NCBI GenBank assembly: GCA_937914785.1
Contig: CALGIV010000043.1
Span: 1-24,168 of the forward strand
Direction of reading: 5' to 3'
DNA from: an uncultured Eubacteriaceae bacterium
GTDB lineage: Bacteria; Bacillota; Clostridia; Eubacteriales; UBA1433
Length of the DNA: 24,168 nt
In this document: piece after piece, positions 16,745-23,814 of the stretch
How the letters are laid out: each line of letters opens with the position of its first letter
Position numbering within the stretch: the stretch's first letter is position 1
The notes under the pieces: generated by a model
What the model saw: only the letters and a program-made list of their open reading frames with translations
Told to the model about the DNA's origin: nothing
The model's database searches: none
Translations under genes and position numbers: made by a program

Positions 16745-16881
16745 CATTTTAAGCCAAATAACCATTCGCATTTTCTTACCTGATATCGGCAGATAACACT
16801 GCATCTTAAACCCCTTCAGGATTTACCCTTTAAGCGCCATCCTGTTTATATCTCTTCGCTCAATTTACGGTGAAGAAAGGA

Positions 16882-16910
16882 TTGCCTTTGATACTTATCA
16901 GGTATATAAT
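16882..16910 (+). promoter_or_regulatory. Promoter of the nucleotidyltransferase gene
   Basis: TTGCCT (16882-16887), 17-nt spacer, consensus TATAAT (16905-16910). Predicted start near 16917, about 54 nt before the ATG. Confidence 0.6.
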
Positions 16911-16970
16911 AATTGCTCTGCATTACAGAAGCGTAATTTAAAAACCCATATAGAATTTAGGAGGATTGTT

Positions 16971-17654
16971 ATGTTTGATGTAAATATCTGGATGATCGAA
17001 TTGACTGATAAATTAAAAAATACTTTTTCAGGCAGGCTTCAGCTTGTGGGATTACAGGGGAGCTACCGCAGAGGCGAAGCGCATGCGCAAAGTGATATCG
17101 ATGCAGTCGTCATCTTAGATACGTTGTCTTTAGAGGATTTAACGCTCTATAAGCAAATACTTTCGTCTATGCCGGAAAGTGATAAAGCGTGCGGCTTTAT
17201 CAGCGGAAAACAAGAATTGCTGAACTGGCCGAAACATGAGCTGTTTCAGTTCGTCTATGACACCACTGCATTTTGGGGCGAAATGAGCGGCCTGTTTCCC
17301 GAAATAGAACAGGAAGATATCATCACGAGCGTTAAAATCAGCGCATCCGGCCTCTATCATTTATGCTGCCACACGTTTATTCACGATTACGATAACATAA
17401 ACTTGCTCAAAAGCTTTTTTAAGTCTGCGTTTTTTCTTTTGCAGGCACTCTATTATTTATGCAATGATGTTTACATACACACAAAAAAAGAACTATTGCC
17501 CTTAATTAAAGAGGATGAACACAAGATACTTGAGATCAGTATGAACTGGGAGAACTATGAACAGGCAATTCTTGCAAATCCTGATCCTTATTACAATTTA
17601 ATCTTTAAGTGGTGTGCAAACATCATAAATACGACTGCTTTGCATCAACTTTAG
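16971..17654 (+). CDS. Nucleotidyltransferase-domain protein
   Basis: 227 residues, with GGAGG and a good gap before the ATG. The N-terminal half has the polymerase-beta-type nucleotidyltransferase signature GSYRRGEAHAQSDID at 30-44, with metal-binding Asp42 and Asp44; Asp97, in FQFVYDT, is a likely third carboxylate. The C-terminal half, about 125-227, is helical and may bind the acceptor. Such proteins transfer a nucleotide to a small molecule (as in aminoglycoside adenylyltransferases), to RNA or to a protein. Nothing in the neighbourhood fixes the substrate, and no HEPN-domain partner gene is adjacent, so I do not call it an antitoxin. Single gene with its own promoter. Confidence 0.8.
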   Translation: MFDVNIWMIELTDKLKNTFSGRLQLVGLQGSYRRGEAHAQSDIDAVVILDTLSLEDLTLYKQILSSMPESDKACGFISGKQELLNWPKHELFQFVYDTTAFWGEMSGLFPEIEQEDIITSVKISASGLYHLCCHTFIHDYDNINLLKSFFKSAFFLLQALYYLCNDVYIHTKKELLPLIKEDEHKILEISMNWENYEQAILANPDPYYNLIFKWCANIINTTALHQL

Positions 17655-17825
17655 TCTCAATTACCATAAAATGTCAGATCATAACACCGCTAAGCTTTTT
17701 TCAAAAAATATATATTATTTCCCGTTTTTATTTCCCAAACTTATTCTAAAAATACCAGATAAAGCCGTTATATTCTGCTGCGTACAATGGAAAAATAGAC
17801 GTAAACGCACAGAAAGGACACAAAA

Positions 17826-18017
17826 ATGGGAAAAAAGAAGAAAAAACATCCAAACCCGGACTTGTTTGACACAAAAAGCATCGTCTCGTCAAACGATCAG
17901 ACCGGCCTGACGCCATCCGGCGTATTGACTGATGAAGACAGCAGAGCATTTCGTAATTTATACGGCGCGGATATCCCCGATGCCAAAATTAACAAAACTT
18001 ACAAAAAACGGAAATAG
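17826..18017 (+). CDS. Small Lys-rich hypothetical protein
   Basis: 63 residues. AAAGGA lies 6 nt before the ATG and a strong terminator follows, which supports a real gene. Both ends are basic (GKKKKKHP at the start, KTYKKRK at the end), with a polar middle that contains LTPSGVLTDEDSRAFRNLYG. No membrane segment and no family I recognise. The basic ends could contact nucleic acid or ribosomes; that is only a guess. Confidence 0.65.
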   Translation: MGKKKKKHPNPDLFDTKSIVSSNDQTGLTPSGVLTDEDSRAFRNLYGADIPDAKINKTYKKRK

Positions 18018-18018
18018 C

Positions 18019-18045
18019 GTAAAGCAGCCCTTTGGGCTGCTTTAC
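18019..18045. terminator. Shared bidirectional terminator
   Basis: GTAAAGCAGCCC (18019-18030) and its exact complement (18034-18045) form a 12-bp stem with a 3-nt loop between two convergent genes, the small Lys-rich gene and comB. Confidence 0.9.
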
Positions 18046-18063
18046 TTTGCAGACAAATGATAT

Positions 18064-18777
18064 TCAAAGCCGCATCAACATTCCTTTATTTAAAACCGGT
18101 ACGACGTCGAATTTATCTACCGTACAGCAATAATCCAAATCTTCCGTATAACCCAATCGCAGCAGCCGGCGGGCGTGCACGGAGCGGCTCAGCACCGCTT
18201 TAAGCGTGCCTTTATTTTGTTCGTAGAACGTACTCAATAAATATGCGCTGTCGGATAATTCACACGTTGTATCCGCCATCAGGCGCGCGATCGCGGCACC
18301 CGCACACAGCCCATCTTCCAACGCAAAACGTGCCAGCGTGCCGGAGCAAACGATGACGACATCTTCGCCGCCATCTAAAAGCCGGTCGACAACGGCCTGA
18401 AGGTTCAACAAAGACAACGCATACAATGCGGTTGCTTCCGCAGCATTACCGATCGCTACCGTACCGTTCGTCGTCGTAATGCCGATCAGCTTACCTTCTA
18501 CAGCCTCAGGCGTATATTCCAATGGCGAGTTGCCAAAATCAAACCCCGGTATTTTGTTGCACGCGCGTTCCCCGCCGAGCAAAATTTCTTCCGTACTGTC
18601 TTTGCGATATTGCTCTGCGCCCTCCACACTTAAAAACGGTACGATACCTTTCGCACCGTTGGCCATTGCCGCCGCCACGACAGACGTAAAGCGCAGCACA
18701 TCGATAACTACAGCATTCTTCCCTTTCACGCGCTCTTTTGAACAGGTTTGTGCAGTGAATACGACATCGATATTCAT
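18064..18777 (-). CDS. comB: 2-phosphosulfolactate phosphatase family protein (ComB-like)
   Basis: 237 residues from the ATG at 18777. AAGGGGAG lies 7 nt upstream, so this start is preferred to the in-frame ATG at 18810. ComB removes phosphate from 2-phosphosulfolactate to give sulfolactate, a step of coenzyme M synthesis in archaea; bacterial homologues are widespread and may have other phosphatase roles. Family segments visible: AVVIDVLRFTSVVAAAMANG near 25-45, GGERACNKIPGFDFGNSPLE near 80-100, and GITTTNGTVAI near 115-125. A TATAAT box lies at 18814-18809 with a weak -35. No other coenzyme M genes are in the window, so the pathway is open. Confidence 0.88.
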   Translation of the reverse strand: MNIDVVFTAQTCSKERVKGKNAVVIDVLRFTSVVAAAMANGAKGIVPFLSVEGAEQYRKDSTEEILLGGERACNKIPGFDFGNSPLEYTPEAVEGKLIGITTTNGTVAIGNAAEATALYALSLLNLQAVVDRLLDGGEDVVIVCSGTLARFALEDGLCAGAAIARLMADTTCELSDSAYLLSTFYEQNKGTLKAVLSRSVHARRLLRLGYTEDLDYCCTVDKFDVVPVLNKGMLMRL

Positions 18778-18814
18778 CCCTAAACTCCCCTTTTTCTCAA
18801 TTTCAATCATTATA

Positions 18815-19100
18815 TCACACCGGCCATCACCTGAAAACTGCTTTCATTTAACCGAACATCCCGTGTGCTCCGTTATGGCCGTAAAAGCTTGATGGTTTTA
18901 AATTTAATATAAACTTCATCTTGCGCTTTAAATTGCAAAATGATATGCTTGGCAGGAATGCACAAACAAAAAAACACTATATTATAAACGCACATGAACT
19001 ATGTATCGCATACTAATACGCATTAAAAGCGTGCACATTTTAAGTACCCTCATAACACTGCGGCGATGTAATTATGTGTTCCATCATTGGAGGATTTACG
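18815..19100. other. Spacer between comB and the acetyltransferase gene
   Basis: Divergent gene starts face each other here. Toward the plus gene the best promoter I find is TTGCGC-N17-TATGCT (18921-18949), which is weak and would leave a leader of about 145 nt. The part from 18985 to 19090 has several CGCAT-like words but no clear structure. Confidence 0.35.
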
Positions 19101-19580
19101 ATGCCCTCTTTTCGCTATGCTCAAAAAGAAGACTGCCCGTTGATACTGCAATTCATTAAAGAACTGGCAGAATACGAGAACTTACTCGACGAAGTCGTCG
19201 CAACAGAAGAATTGTTGTATGAATGGCTCTTTGTCAAGGAAAAAGCCGAAGTCCTGTTTGCATTAAATGGCGATGAAGAAGTTGGATTTGCATTGTTTTT
19301 TCATAATTTTTCGACCTTCTTGGGCAGAGCAGGCATTTATCTCGAAGACTTATACGTAAAACCACGTTTTCGCGGATGCGGATATGGGAAAGCGTTGCTG
19401 CAAGAACTCGCCAACATTGCTTTGGACCGAGGATGCGGGCGGTTGGAATGGTGGTGCCTGGATTGGAATAAACCGAGCATTGCGTTTTACTTATCATTGG
19501 GGGCCGAACCGATGGACGAATGGACCGTCTACAGAGTTTCCGGCGATGCTTTGACCGATCTGGCAGGTGGTAAAAAATAA
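19101..19580 (+). CDS. GNAT acetyltransferase, SSAT-like
   Basis: 159 residues from the ATG at 19101, which has GGAGG 7 nt upstream; an in-frame ATG at 19074 has none. It moves an acetyl group from acetyl-CoA to an amine. The acetyl-CoA motif is LYVKPRFRGCGYGKALL at about 84-100, with the pyrophosphate-binding R-G-x-G-x-G-K run. The later part, WWCLDWNKPSIAFYLSLGA at about 117-135, including Tyr130, is close to the diamine or spermidine N1-acetyltransferase type. A polyamine or similar small amine is therefore the likely acceptor, which is inference. Single gene, ended by a strong terminator. Confidence 0.88.
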   Translation: MPSFRYAQKEDCPLILQFIKELAEYENLLDEVVATEELLYEWLFVKEKAEVLFALNGDEEVGFALFFHNFSTFLGRAGIYLEDLYVKPRFRGCGYGKALLQELANIALDRGCGRLEWWCLDWNKPSIAFYLSLGAEPMDEWTVYRVSGDALTDLAGGKK

Positions 19581-19600
19581 ATATTTATCATCCATAAAAT

Positions 19601-19634
19601 AAAGAGGTTTTGATCATATGATCAAAACCTCTTT
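19601..19634. terminator. 34-bp perfect palindrome, bidirectional terminator
   Basis: A perfect inverted repeat with 17-bp arms (each starts AAAGAGGTTTTGATC in its own direction), flanked by A residues on one side and T residues on the other. It ends the acetyltransferase gene on the plus strand and directly abuts the stop of the QueG-like gene on the minus strand. Confidence 0.93.
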
Positions 19635-20309
19635 TTATGACCGTGCATAATGCAGCGTGTACGGACAGGCGACCATACATTTTAACGCACAGCAACATCG
19701 CTCAACGTCGATGAGCACTTCGCACCTTTCACCACGCCACTCTTTGCCGCTCAATGCCTTCGTCTCACACACTTCAACGCACCGATTACACATACCGCAT
19801 CCCTGCGGCACAGGCAGGGCATGATCTGCTGTGATGGGCGCATCGGTCAGCACGGAACACAATACGAGCGCACAGCCATACTTTTCTGTAATGAGAAGAT
19901 TGTTCTTGCCGATAAAGCCCAATCCGCCAAGCCGGGCGACCGTCTTTTGCGGCAGGACGCTGAAGCCACGCTTCGTCGCCAGGTCGAGATACATCGGTTC
20001 GGCAATTTTACATTTTACAATGCTCTTCTCCGACTGAGAGTGCGCGCGATAACCTCTTTGGTTCAACTCATCCGCCAACCAGTCGGCCATCTTTTCAATA
20101 TCGGATTCCTTTTTCAAATACTCGTCTTCCACAGGCCGATTACGATAAACATCCAATATAAAGGCTTTCGACAGAGCAAAACCAATCAAAACGGCCTTAT
20201 CAAAGCCAAATCTGTCTTTCTCCGGTAAAATCGAAAGATCGACAAAGCGCAGGATATCAACACCTTTACCAGCCAATAAACGTTTGACTTCCCAATTCAA
20301 TGCCGTCAC
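19635..20309 (-). CDS. QueG-like protein with two 4Fe-4S sites
   Basis: Up to 224 residues from a GTG at 20309. A TTG at 20300 is an alternative start and is better placed behind GAGGTG. The motif GGLGFIGKNNLLI at 128-140 is shared with epoxyqueuosine reductase QueG. Cluster 1 ligands are Cys171, 174, 177 and 181 (CGMCNRCVEVC); a second set is Cys205-207, 211 and 215 (CCCALKCMVAC). It is shorter than QueG, which has about 300 or more residues, and the usual N-terminal cobalamin-binding part is not obvious. I read it as an iron-sulfur redox protein of the 'QueG-like, 4Fe-4S double cluster' group rather than the queuosine enzyme. It directly follows the DUF2087 regulator gene, 1-2 nt away, so they form an operon. 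Confidence 0.82.
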   Translation of the reverse strand: MTALNWEVKRLLAGKGVDILRFVDLSILPEKDRFGFDKAVLIGFALSKAFILDVYRNRPVEDEYLKKESDIEKMADWLADELNQRGYRAHSQSEKSIVKCKIAEPMYLDLATKRGFSVLPQKTVARLGGLGFIGKNNLLITEKYGCALVLCSVLTDAPITADHALPVPQGCGMCNRCVEVCETKALSGKEWRGERCEVLIDVERCCCALKCMVACPYTLHYARS

Positions 20310-20310
20310 C

Positions 20311-21081
20311 TCAATTTTTCAGCCAATAAGCGCTGCCGTCTTTTGTCCGGTCTAAAAAGCCGTATTGAACCAAATAGCGCCGCACAGTTGAAAAGTCTTC
20401 ATAGAAACGCTTAATCACTTCGTTGACTTCCTTTTCAGTGTAAGTTCTGTTGCGCTCAAACTGCTTTGTCAGATGCTTTAAAATAATAATCTTCTTTTTT
20501 TCCTTTACGGGAAAATTCTTCATAAGAAGCCGGTTTTCTTCATCAAAGTAACGTGCGAGCACCTCGTCTTCTTCCGCTTTCGTAATCGCATAACGCGCAT
20601 CCAGCATCGTCGCCGTCCGGTGAACCTCAATAAGTTCATCTTCCTGATTTTTGCGAGCCTGCTTCTTTTCTTCGAGTAATTCCGCCATCGCGACGATGAT
20701 TTTTGCCTGCTTATACTTCTCCTTCATCACAAAACGTTGATGGCGAATCGTCGATGTGTTTGTCGCTCCTGTAATCTCCGCAATTTCCTTATCCGTCTTT
20801 CCCGCGTAAAACAGCTTCATCAACGCTTTCTGATGTTCCGTAAGCGACGTATATACCTTGCTCATCTTAAGGTAATAGTCAAAAGGGGAACTGTGTTCGC
20901 TGCAAATGTGCGCCTGCACAGCCCGTTCAGCCGTATACAGCTTTTCTTCCTGCGGATAGATGATGCCTTCTTCAAAATACGCCCCGCAAATCAGGCAGTA
21001 AAACGCTCCCTGATCAAAATAATATCCGGCTTTTAATTCCTCTACACTTGCCTGCCAAAAGTAGTCTTTTTTCATAAACAT
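20311..21081 (-). CDS. DUF2087 transcriptional regulator with zinc-like N-terminus and HTH
   Basis: 256 residues from the ATG at 21081 (a second ATG at 21075). The frame is open to 21147, but that part contains the promoter, so the longer start is wrong. No clear ribosome site. N-terminus: Cys29-x2-Cys32 and His58-x-Cys60-x2-His63 look like a metal-binding knuckle. About 78-125 is a LuxR/sigma-like helix-turn-helix (LTEHQKALMKLFYAGKTDKE, then TNTSTIRHQRF). About 175-256 is DUF2087, with FPVKEKKKIIILKHL and RTYTEKEVNEVIKRF and ending DGSAYWLK. Such proteins are putative DNA-binding regulators. An inverted repeat at its transcription start suggests autoregulation. It is co-transcribed with the QueG-like gene. 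Confidence 0.85.
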   Translation of the reverse strand: MFMKKDYFWQASVEELKAGYYFDQGAFYCLICGAYFEEGIIYPQEEKLYTAERAVQAHICSEHSSPFDYYLKMSKVYTSLTEHQKALMKLFYAGKTDKEIAEITGATNTSTIRHQRFVMKEKYKQAKIIVAMAELLEEKKQARKNQEDELIEVHRTATMLDARYAITKAEEDEVLARYFDEENRLLMKNFPVKEKKKIIILKHLTKQFERNRTYTEKEVNEVIKRFYEDFSTVRRYLVQYGFLDRTKDGSAYWLKN

Positions 21082-21092
21082 TTTACTTTTAA

Positions 21093-21111
21093 GTTTATAT
21101 ATTTTATAAAC
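21093..21111. promoter_or_regulatory. Inverted repeat at the transcription start of the DUF2087 gene
   Basis: GTTTATA-N5-TATAAAC, perfect 7-bp arms, beginning 8 nt after the -10 box, so it covers about +1 to +19. Position and symmetry fit an autorepression site. AT-only arms make chance more likely. Confidence 0.5.
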
Positions 21112-21118
21112 ATATACT

Positions 21119-21147
21119 ATTATAGTTTTTATTTTATCTTTTGTCAA
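21119..21147 (-). promoter_or_regulatory. Consensus promoter of the DUF2087/QueG-like operon
   Basis: TTGACA (21147-21142), 17-nt spacer, TATAAT (21124-21119): full match to both sigma-A boxes at ideal spacing. Predicted start near 21112. Confidence 0.9.
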
Positions 21148-21177
21148 ATGAGGTCAGGCAAAAGCGTCAAAATGCAT

Positions 21178-21201
21178 AAAAAAGACAGGCTCTTTAGCCT
21201 G
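21178..21201 (-). terminator. Terminator downstream of the flavin reductase gene
   Basis: On the minus strand CAGGCT (21201-21196) pairs with AGCCTG (21191-21186) around AAAG, followed by TCTTTTTT. It protects the next promoter (21147-21119) from read-through. Confidence 0.8.
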
Positions 21202-21215
21202 CCAGAGCATCAAGG

Positions 21216-21247
21216 AACCCCGGAATCCAATGGTAAAAACCGGGGTT
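21216..21247. terminator. Second GC-rich hairpin in the same gap
   Basis: AACCCCGG (21216-21223) and CCGGGGTT (21240-21247) form an 8-bp stem with a 16-nt loop. T-rich sequence (TATTTTAT) follows on the plus strand. On the minus strand it lies between the flavin reductase stop and the terminator at 21178-21201, so it may be the first of two stops. The rest of the gap to 21392 holds no gene I can see. Confidence 0.5.
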
Positions 21248-21392
21248 TATTTTATAAAAGTATCAAAACAGATAAAAAGCTTCTCTACGCTTATATCATC
21301 CGTTTTTTTAGCAAATATTTTAACTAACCCTGTTGTTCTCTTTCGATTTCTGCAAATACACACTCAATCTCGACGCCACGACGACTATGCCA

Positions 21393-21941
21393 TTACAGCA
21401 AAGATTTTCCCGCGCTAAACGCCTTTCCAACCACTTGATCAACACTGCAATACTCTGCACCGATCATTATAAACGGCGAAATTTTCTCTACATCGGGCTT
21501 ATTTGCACACATTTTACTTTCTGTAGCATAGGCAGCTACAATTTCACCATAAAAAACATCGAATCCTCTGACCGTTACACGTTGAAAGACCTTGCACAAA
21601 AAATTCATTGGACATTCTTCAATCATAGGCGCATTTCCAGCCTCATCAAAAAACGAATGGAACAGCTTTGACTTATCGGTATCCTTGCCTGACACAAGCC
21701 CACAGAAATCCGCCTGCGGCAACAAGTCGACGGAAGGAATATTGATACTGAAATAACCGTTTTCCTTTACGCCGGCCGTAGTATAGTGTGTACTTTTCAG
21801 TGACACGTATAAAACCGGGTCGAGACATACACACCCCACTGCCCCTGCCATGACATAATTCGGCTTATCCTCCACCATAGCGCCTGCCAGTGCTGCCGGA
21901 AAAGGGCCAAAGGGCTGGTTTTCCAATTTGATCTTTTTCAA
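21393..21941 (-). CDS. Flavin reductase-like FMN-binding protein
   Basis: 182 residues from a TTG at 21941, chosen because AAGGAG lies 9 nt upstream and the protein then begins as the family does (QPFGPFPAALAG). The fold is the split-barrel FMN-binding domain: PNYVMAGAVGCVCLDPVLYV near 27-46, KENGYFSINIPS near 58-70, then the DFCGLVSGKDTDKSKLF segment near 78-95. Related small proteins of anaerobes bind FMN and reduce flavin or pass electrons; the partner is unknown. Single gene, ended by one or two hairpins. The start of its transcript is unclear: TATTCT precedes the ribosome site but no good -35 is seen. Confidence 0.87.
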   Translation of the reverse strand: MKKIKLENQPFGPFPAALAGAMVEDKPNYVMAGAVGCVCLDPVLYVSLKSTHYTTAGVKENGYFSINIPSVDLLPQADFCGLVSGKDTDKSKLFHSFFDEAGNAPMIEECPMNFLCKVFQRVTVRGFDVFYGEIVAAYATESKMCANKPDVEKISPFIMIGAEYCSVDQVVGKAFSAGKSLL

Positions 21942-21993
21942 TCTATATCACTCCTTTTAATTTCAGATAGAATACTTAAAGTTATGCTCTTGG

Positions 21994-22021
21994 AAAAACG
22001 CCGCATGCAGCGGCGTTTTTT
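21994..22021. terminator. Bidirectional terminator between the larA and flavin reductase genes
   Basis: AACGCCGC and GCGGCGTT form an 8-bp GC-rich stem around a 5-nt loop, with A residues before and six T residues after. It insulates the flavin reductase gene from larA transcription. Confidence 0.85.
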
Positions 22022-22111
22022 GCATTCAACATACTTTGTATTTTCCCAAAACTACCGTTCTCATTTTAAACAGATCACGATTATACACCATTTAAAATGA
22101 TGAGACAAAGC

Positions 22112-22137
22112 AAACAGGCAGGTTTTCCAGCCTGTTT
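22112..22137 (-). terminator. Hairpin at the end of larA
   Basis: AAACAGGC and GCCTGTTT form an 8-bp stem around a 10-nt loop; the larA stop codon is on its upstream edge. The T tail is broken (TTTGCTTTG), so the second hairpin at 21994-22021 may complete termination. Confidence 0.6.
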
Positions 22138-23413
22138 ATTTATACGTCTTTGCTTTCTCCCAGCAATCGTTGTTGTAGTACGCCAGCGTACCGTCGCAGA
22201 TGACGGAGACTTTTGTGCCGGCGCCATGATGGCTGAGTTCTTTAAGCACATCGTCCCAAGTCGGCGCAAAAACCATCTTTGAACGGTCACCGAACCACGC
22301 GAGATCGGAATAGCCATACGTCGAAGAATGATAGACAAATTTATTTAATCCAGCACGCGCTTTGCTGAGTTTGCCCCACAGGCGGCCACCCGTTTCCGTA
22401 CCAAACGCACCGAGCAGATAATGTGTCATCTGGCCCATTTGCGTAAAGTTTACGAGTACAACATCGCCGCCACGCTCCTGTGAAATACCCAGAGCCGCCA
22501 TTGCCGCAGCCAGCGAAGCTTCGTTTGCTTTTGCGTTCGCATTGATGATGACGATGTCTTTATCCTGCGACAATTGTGTCGCATAGAGATACTGCGCATC
22601 TTTGACGCCTTCGTAATATTCCGCAATCGGATCGCCTGCATAAACCTTAACCGGCACAAGCTTGGAGTTATAGATACAGTCGACTTTAAAGAACGGCCCA
22701 ACCATCTTGACCATTTCTTCAATCTCGTTACGCATCGCATCTACTTCAAGTTTACCGACGTTTGTGACGATATTCAACTTGTTTTCAATTAAGAACTTCG
22801 TACCTGTCACGTGATTTTTATGTACCGTATCGGCATCCGCAATACCCGGGAATAAAATCTTCCCGCCGCCGCCGTACGCATTGAAGATATGCGGCGTAAT
22901 CGCGCCGAGCCCGATCTTTAAATCACAGCTCATAAACTCTTTGTTGATCTTAACGACCGTTCCGTCTTTTGTCGTACCGACTTCGACACAGTTCTCATAA
23001 GGGTTGTGATTAAACACTTCATAGTTCTGAACGATGCGCTCGCCCAGTTTGGCCGCAAACTGTTCGGTCGTGTGCGCGCCATGCATCCCCACCGCACAGA
23101 TAAAGCGAATCTGATCCTTTTGAATACCTGCTTCGTGCAGGATATCCAATGTCGCTTCCGCCATAATTTTTGTCGGCGTACCGCGCGTCATATCATCGAA
23201 AACAATGGCTACTTTTTTAGCGCCTTTAGCCATTTCCCCGAGCTTCTTACAGCCATAAGGCTGATTAATTCGTTCAATGATTTGCTCTTTGGTCATAGCG
23301 GGCAGCTCGTCGCCCTTCATCCCGTGGTACTCTACTTCCCATTCGTCCGGCAAAAAGATGTCGACAGGCTCCCACGAGGTCCAACTATTCTGCTCCAGTG
23401 TGTATTTCTTCAT
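22136..23413 (-). CDS. larA: LarA-type nickel-dependent 2-hydroxyacid racemase
   Basis: 425 residues, the usual length; AAGGAGG lies 6 nt before the ATG. LarA interconverts the D and L forms of lactate or other 2-hydroxyacids by hydride transfer, using a nickel-pincer cofactor bound to a lysine. Family marks in order: DDMTRGTP at 73-80 (Arg77), GMHGAHT with His111 and His114, KIGLGAITPH at 166-175 (His175), AYGGGGKILFPG with Lys185 as the expected cofactor lysine, and VHKNH with His198 and His201. These lie almost exactly where Arg75, His108, His174, Lys184 and His200 stand in the Lactobacillus plantarum enzyme. The cofactor-making genes larB, larC and larE are not in the window. It has its own promoter and lies downstream of a glycerate kinase gene on the same strand, so the real substrate may be another 2-hydroxyacid. 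Confidence 0.92.
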   Translation of the reverse strand: MKKYTLEQNSWTSWEPVDIFLPDEWEVEYHGMKGDELPAMTKEQIIERINQPYGCKKLGEMAKGAKKVAIVFDDMTRGTPTKIMAEATLDILHEAGIQKDQIRFICAVGMHGAHTTEQFAAKLGERIVQNYEVFNHNPYENCVEVGTTKDGTVVKINKEFMSCDLKIGLGAITPHIFNAYGGGGKILFPGIADADTVHKNHVTGTKFLIENKLNIVTNVGKLEVDAMRNEIEEMVKMVGPFFKVDCIYNSKLVPVKVYAGDPIAEYYEGVKDAQYLYATQLSQDKDIVIINANAKANEASLAAAMAALGISQERGGDVVLVNFTQMGQMTHYLLGAFGTETGGRLWGKLSKARAGLNKFVYHSSTYGYSDLAWFGDRSKMVFAPTWDDVLKELSHHGAGTKVSVICDGTLAYYNNDCWEKAKTYK

Positions 23414-23459
23414 GAAATACCTCCTTATTCTTCTTTTCTTCTTTTAAACCTTTACAAAT

Positions 23460-23487
23460 ATATTACCATATATCGCTATTCCGTCAA
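23460..23487 (-). promoter_or_regulatory. Promoter of larA
   Basis: TTGACG (23487-23482), 16-nt spacer, TAATAT (23465-23460). Predicted start near 23453, about 40 nt before the ATG. Confidence 0.7.
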
Positions 23488-23814
23488 GAAAGATTTGGCT
23501 TGTAAAATGTACTTTTAAAAAGACGAAAAAATGAAAGAGGTTGATTTTTATCAATTTTAATCTTATTTTTGCGTAACGCACAATTTCTTATGCTCACTGC
23601 GTCGTTGACCTCTTTTTCATCACACAGCCCTGTCGCTGCCTTTTACATCACCCTATGCCGATTCTCATGTGCCAATGGAGTGATCTTAACAGGTTTGCAA
23701 CCATTCTATTCCGAAATAGATTTCTATTTATTGCCCTTTAAAATTAAAGACAATAAATTCGTTATTTATTTAACAAAATATTGCTCGTTATTTCTATATC
23801 AATGCTATACAGAA
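23488..23814. other. Spacer between glycerate kinase and larA
   Basis: AT-rich, no gene seen on either strand. AAAGAGGT (23534-23541) and ACCTCTTT (23608-23615) are complementary across a 66-nt gap, and T-rich sequence (CATTTTTTCGTCTTTTT) follows on the minus strand. That could be a large-loop terminator for the kinase gene, lying about 200 nt beyond its stop. Confidence 0.4.

Noticed and set aside
16971..17654. HEPN/MNT toxin-antitoxin pair
   Set aside because: No HEPN-like gene lies next to the nucleotidyltransferase, and the protein is longer than minimal MNT antitoxins.
21082..21147. Longer N-terminus for the DUF2087 regulator
   Set aside because: The extra 22 codons cover the -35 and -10 boxes.
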